Shown: piece after piece, positions 61,360 to 64,000 of the stretch
How the letters are laid out: every line of letters begins with the position of its first letter
How positions within the stretch are numbered: the first letter of the stretch is position 1
Assembly: GCA_963711675.1 (NCBI GenBank)
Contig: CAVQFB010000011.1
Span: 248,001 to 312,000 of the forward strand
Direction of reading: 5' to 3'
Source of the DNA: CAVQFB01 sp963711675
GTDB taxonomy: Bacteria; Acidobacteriota; Terriglobia; Terriglobales; Acidobacteriaceae
Length of the DNA stretch: 64,000 bases
Notes under the pieces: model-generated
What the model was told of the DNA's origin: nothing
What the model saw: the letters and a program-made list of their open reading frames with translations, nothing else
Databases searched by the model: none
Position numbers and translations under genes: made by a program

Positions 61360-64000
61360 ATGTCGATATATTCGATCAGGCACGACCGCAAACTCGTGCT
61401 GCTGGCTGCGGCGCTTTTTTCCCTGCACGTGGTTGCCATTGCCGTTCTTGGCACCCAATCTCCCGGGCCATTGCTTATCAACCTGAGCGAACTGGCACTC
61501 AGCATATTGGCGTGTATTGCCTCGGCTCGAGCTGGGTGGCGGTGTTACGGCATTGCCCGGCCTTTCTGGCTGCTCTTCAGTTCCGCGTGGGCCCTTTGGG
61601 CGCTGTCCCAGTTCTTCTTTACTTACTATGACAATGTCCTAGGCGCTCCTTTGGGAAGTGTGTGGCCGAGCGACTTCATTGCGTTCGTGTTTGCGGTACC
61701 GATCATGCTGACCGTATTCCTGAATCCCTCGGTCGAACCCAATGAGTTTGACTGGCAGACGATTCTGGATTTCATTCAAGTCGGCATTCTCGCCGTCCTG
61801 GCCTGCCTGTTCTTTTACCGGTCGGTCCAGGTTCCATTTCGCTGGCAGGCCGCCGGCACGCAGATGCAGTACACGCTGTTTCGGGTCCTGGCCACGCGCT
61901 CCGCGGCTATGGTCTTGTGCTTTGCAGCTCGAGCCGCATTGACGCGGTCCCGCCTGGCGCGCACGCTTTACGGGCGCATGGGGCTCGTTCTGCTTCTCTA
62001 TGGGATGGGAGACTCGCTGTACCTCTACGGCGAGGCCCGATGGGCTCTGCGCACCGGCACGTGGTTCGAGCTGGGATACGCAATTCCCATCTTTCTCGCG
62101 GTTCTGGTTCCGGCCACGTGGGAGTCGGAGTCGGCGTCGGAGTCGGAACCGGCCACGACGGGATCCAGCCATTGGGTGGTACCCTCGCCGGTCATACCGA
62201 TCCTGTTTCCGCTCGCCGTTCTGCTGGTCACAACTCAACTCGGGGTGAAGGACCTGCGCATCGCGCGCCTCGCTGTCACAACGTCCTTCATCGTGGCCCT
62301 CGCCCGGCTTGGCGTTACGCAGCATCGGCAGGTAGTTTCTTCGTCAAAGAGCGCGGAGATTTTGGAGGAACTGAAGGCTCAGCGCGGTTTTCTGCGCCTG
62401 GTAATCGACTCCAACCCACAGTTGGTTTTTGCCAAGGATTGGGACGGCCATTTCACGCTGGCAAACCAAGCCGTGGCGGACATTTACGGCACCACCAGTG
62501 AAGGTCTGGTGGGCAAGCGGGATTCCGACTTCAACTCCAGCGCCGCAGAGGTCGAGAACTTCCGCGGTGCCGACCGGCAGGTCATTACGACGGGAAAACC
62601 TCTCCTGATCTCCGAGGAGACTGTGACGGACGCTCGCACGGGAGAGCGGCGGTGGTTCCAGACGCTTAAGGTTCCCCTGGTTTCGGCCGATGGCAAGATT
62701 CGCCAGGTTCTGGGAGTAGCCACCGACATCAGCGCCCGCAAACAGGCGGAAGCCGCAGTTCTCGACTGGAAGAATCGCTACGAGGCAGCGGTTCTGGCCA
62801 GCGGACAGATTATCTACGACTGGGAACCCACCCACGACCGCGTGACTCTGGGCGGCAGCCTTGGGCAAACTCTGGGCTATACCGTGGCGGACGCGAATTC
62901 TCACGCTTGGTGGATGACGATTGTGCATCCCCAGGACCGGGATCCCTATGTCGCGGAGCTGGGACGCTGCATCGCATCCAAGAAACCTTTTCACATGGAA
63001 TATCGCGTGTGCCGGCGAGATGGCACGTATATCACTGTTCGTGATGACGGTTATTTCATACTCGATGCGGAGGGCAAGATTGCGCGGATGGTGGGCTTTG
63101 TCGGCGATGTGACCGAGCAACGATTGTTGGAAGCCCGGATGCGGCAGTCTCAGAAGATGGAAGAAGTCGGCCAATTAGCGGGTGGGGTAGCGCACGACTT
63201 CAATAACTTGTTGGGCGTCATCATCGGCCAAACGGAGTTACTTCTGCAGCGCATTCCGGCGGATGATCCACACTATAGGCGGGTCGACCAAATCCGGGGA
63301 GCCGCCATGCGCGGCGCCACTCTCACCCGGCAGCTGCTCGCGTTTGGGCGCAAACAGGTGCTGCAAGCCGAGATGCTGGATCTGAACCGCGTCCTGAAGA
63401 GCATCGGAGAACTGCTGCGGCGAATCATCGGGGAGGACGTCGAACTGGTTTTTCTTCCGGATGAGAATCTTGGCGTAACCAAGGCGGACCCTGCACAGGT
63501 GGAGCAAATCATCCTGAACCTGGCCGTAAACGCCAGAGACGCCATGCCGAAGGGCGGAAGGTTGATGATCGAGACCGGCAATATCGAGTTCGACGAGGAC
63601 TACTGCCGGCACCATCTTGGCGCGAGACCCGGAAAATACGTGATGCTTCGGGTGAGCGATACCGGATGTGGAATGGACAGCAAAACCATGGCCCACATCT
63701 TCGAGCCGTTCTTCACCACCAAAGAAGTGGGCAAAGGCACGGGGCTGGGCTTGTCGACGGTTTACGGAATTGTCAAACAAAGTGACGGCTTCATATGGGT
63801 AGATAGCCAGCCCGGTGAAGGCAGCGAGTTCACCGTGTTCCTTCCCCAGGCCGAAGCGCAGGTTGCGCCTGGCAATGGGCACGCGGTAAAGAGTCCGCCA
63901 TCGGGTGGTTCAGAAACTGTGCTTCTGGTGGAAGATGAGGCTGACTTCCGGGAGCTGGCCTGCGAGTCTCTGCGGGATCTGGGTTACAGAGTCTTGACCG
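61360..64000 (+). CDS. Membrane hybrid histidine kinase with PAS domains, 3' end beyond window
   Basis: Open from ATG 61360 to the window edge, 880 residues so far. The N-terminal third has about eight membrane helices. Two PAS domains follow (RLVIDSNPQLVFAKDWDGHF from ~345, and a PAS_3-like one with VHPQDRDPYVAELGRCIAS from ~475). The kinase core has the H-box QLAGGVAHDFNNLLGVIIGQ with the phospho-His, N-box NLAVNARDAMPKGGRLMI, and G-boxes DTGCGMDSKTMAHIF and GKGTGLGLSTVYGIV. At the end a receiver domain begins (TVLLVEDEADFRELA). A Ser-Glu repeat (ESESASESE) lies in the last membrane loop. Signal and partner are unknown. Confidence 0.88.
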   Translation, partial: MSIYSIRHDRKLVLLAAALFSLHVVAIAVLGTQSPGPLLINLSELALSILACIASARAGWRCYGIARPFWLLFSSAWALWALSQFFFTYYDNVLGAPLGSVWPSDFIAFVFAVPIMLTVFLNPSVEPNEFDWQTILDFIQVGILAVLACLFFYRSVQVPFRWQAAGTQMQYTLFRVLATRSAAMVLCFAARAALTRSRLARTLYGRMGLVLLLYGMGDSLYLYGEARWALRTGTWFELGYAIPIFLAVLVPATWESESASESEPATTGSSHWVVPSPVIPILFPLAVLLVTTQLGVKDLRIARLAVTTSFIVALARLGVTQHRQVVSSSKSAEILEELKAQRGFLRLVIDSNPQLVFAKDWDGHFTLANQAVADIYGTTSEGLVGKRDSDFNSSAAEVENFRGADRQVITTGKPLLISEETVTDARTGERRWFQTLKVPLVSADGKIRQVLGVATDISARKQAEAAVLDWKNRYEAAVLASGQIIYDWEPTHDRVTLGGSLGQTLGYTVADANSHAWWMTIVHPQDRDPYVAELGRCIASKKPFHMEYRVCRRDGTYITVRDDGYFILDAEGKIARMVGFVGDVTEQRLLEARMRQSQKMEEVGQLAGGVAHDFNNLLGVIIGQTELLLQRIPADDPHYRRVDQIRGAAMRGATLTRQLLAFGRKQVLQAEMLDLNRVLKSIGELLRRIIGEDVELVFLPDENLGVTKADPAQVEQIILNLAVNARDAMPKGGRLMIETGNIEFDEDYCRHHLGARPGKYVMLRVSDTGCGMDSKTMAHIFEPFFTTKEVGKGTGLGLSTVYGIVKQSDGFIWVDSQPGEGSEFTVFLPQAEAQVAPGNGHAVKSPPSGGSETVLLVEDEADFRELACESLRDLGYRVLT

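Overview
The window is a GC-rich bacterial chromosome segment, most likely from an Acidobacteriota soil lineage (Terriglobia-like). This is inferred from three large CRTAC1/ASPIC-UnbV FG-GAP proteins, DUF2911, MacB-type permeases lacking their ATPase, an aa3-type oxidase operon preceded by cytochromes, an ergothioneine pair, and intergenic islands of palindromic repeats. No rRNA, tRNA, CRISPR or prophage was seen. One complete IS3-family element lies at 10.0-11.3 kb.

Layout. 0-9.3 kb: a cut TPR protein, an SGNH lipoprotein, a small membrane protein, a MidA-type methyltransferase, two tandem ABC permeases, a DUF2911/TPR protein and a 3-hydroxyacyl-CoA dehydrogenase. 9.3-13.3 kb: repeat islands around the IS3 element, a HAD phosphatase and a hemerythrin protein. 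13.3-20.3 kb: a nitrate/sulfonate-type ABC importer without a binding protein, amylomaltase and a PpiD-like foldase. 20.7-24.9 kb: a GH2 glycosidase and an APC permease. 25.4-36 kb: three FG-GAP/ASPIC-UnbV proteins and a membrane-anchored pentaheme cytochrome fused to TPRs. 36-43.5 kb: amidase, REC-PilZ protein, Crp-type regulator, rhodanese, RsuA/RluB-type pseudouridine synthase and EgtD/EgtB. 43.8-56.1 kb: a respiratory locus. 56-64 kb: GH116 glycosidase, diheme cytochrome, LacI regulator and a hybrid histidine kinase cut by the right edge.

The most notable system is the operon at 43.8-51.8 kb on the minus strand. In order it encodes a single-chain monoheme cytochrome fused to an outer-membrane beta-barrel (Cyc2-like), a diheme cytochrome c, a cupredoxin-like protein, coxB, coxA, two subunit III proteins, subunit IV and two small paralogous membrane proteins. 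This closely parallels the rus operon of Acidithiobacillus ferrooxidans (cyc2-cyc1-ORF-coxBACD-rus) and suggests a wire from the cell surface to oxygen. A TetR gene lies just upstream, and a 20-bp perfect palindrome touches the -10 box of the predicted promoter. ctaB (heme O synthase) lies close by.

Two sequence-level patterns run through the window. First, ten genes are broken by eleven frameshifts, and every one is repaired by removing a single base. This points to insertion errors in the assembly rather than true gene decay. Second, intergenic spaces hold families of short hairpins with TGAA/TAAA loops whose stems vary by compensatory changes, including a five-copy tandem array at 37.6 kb.
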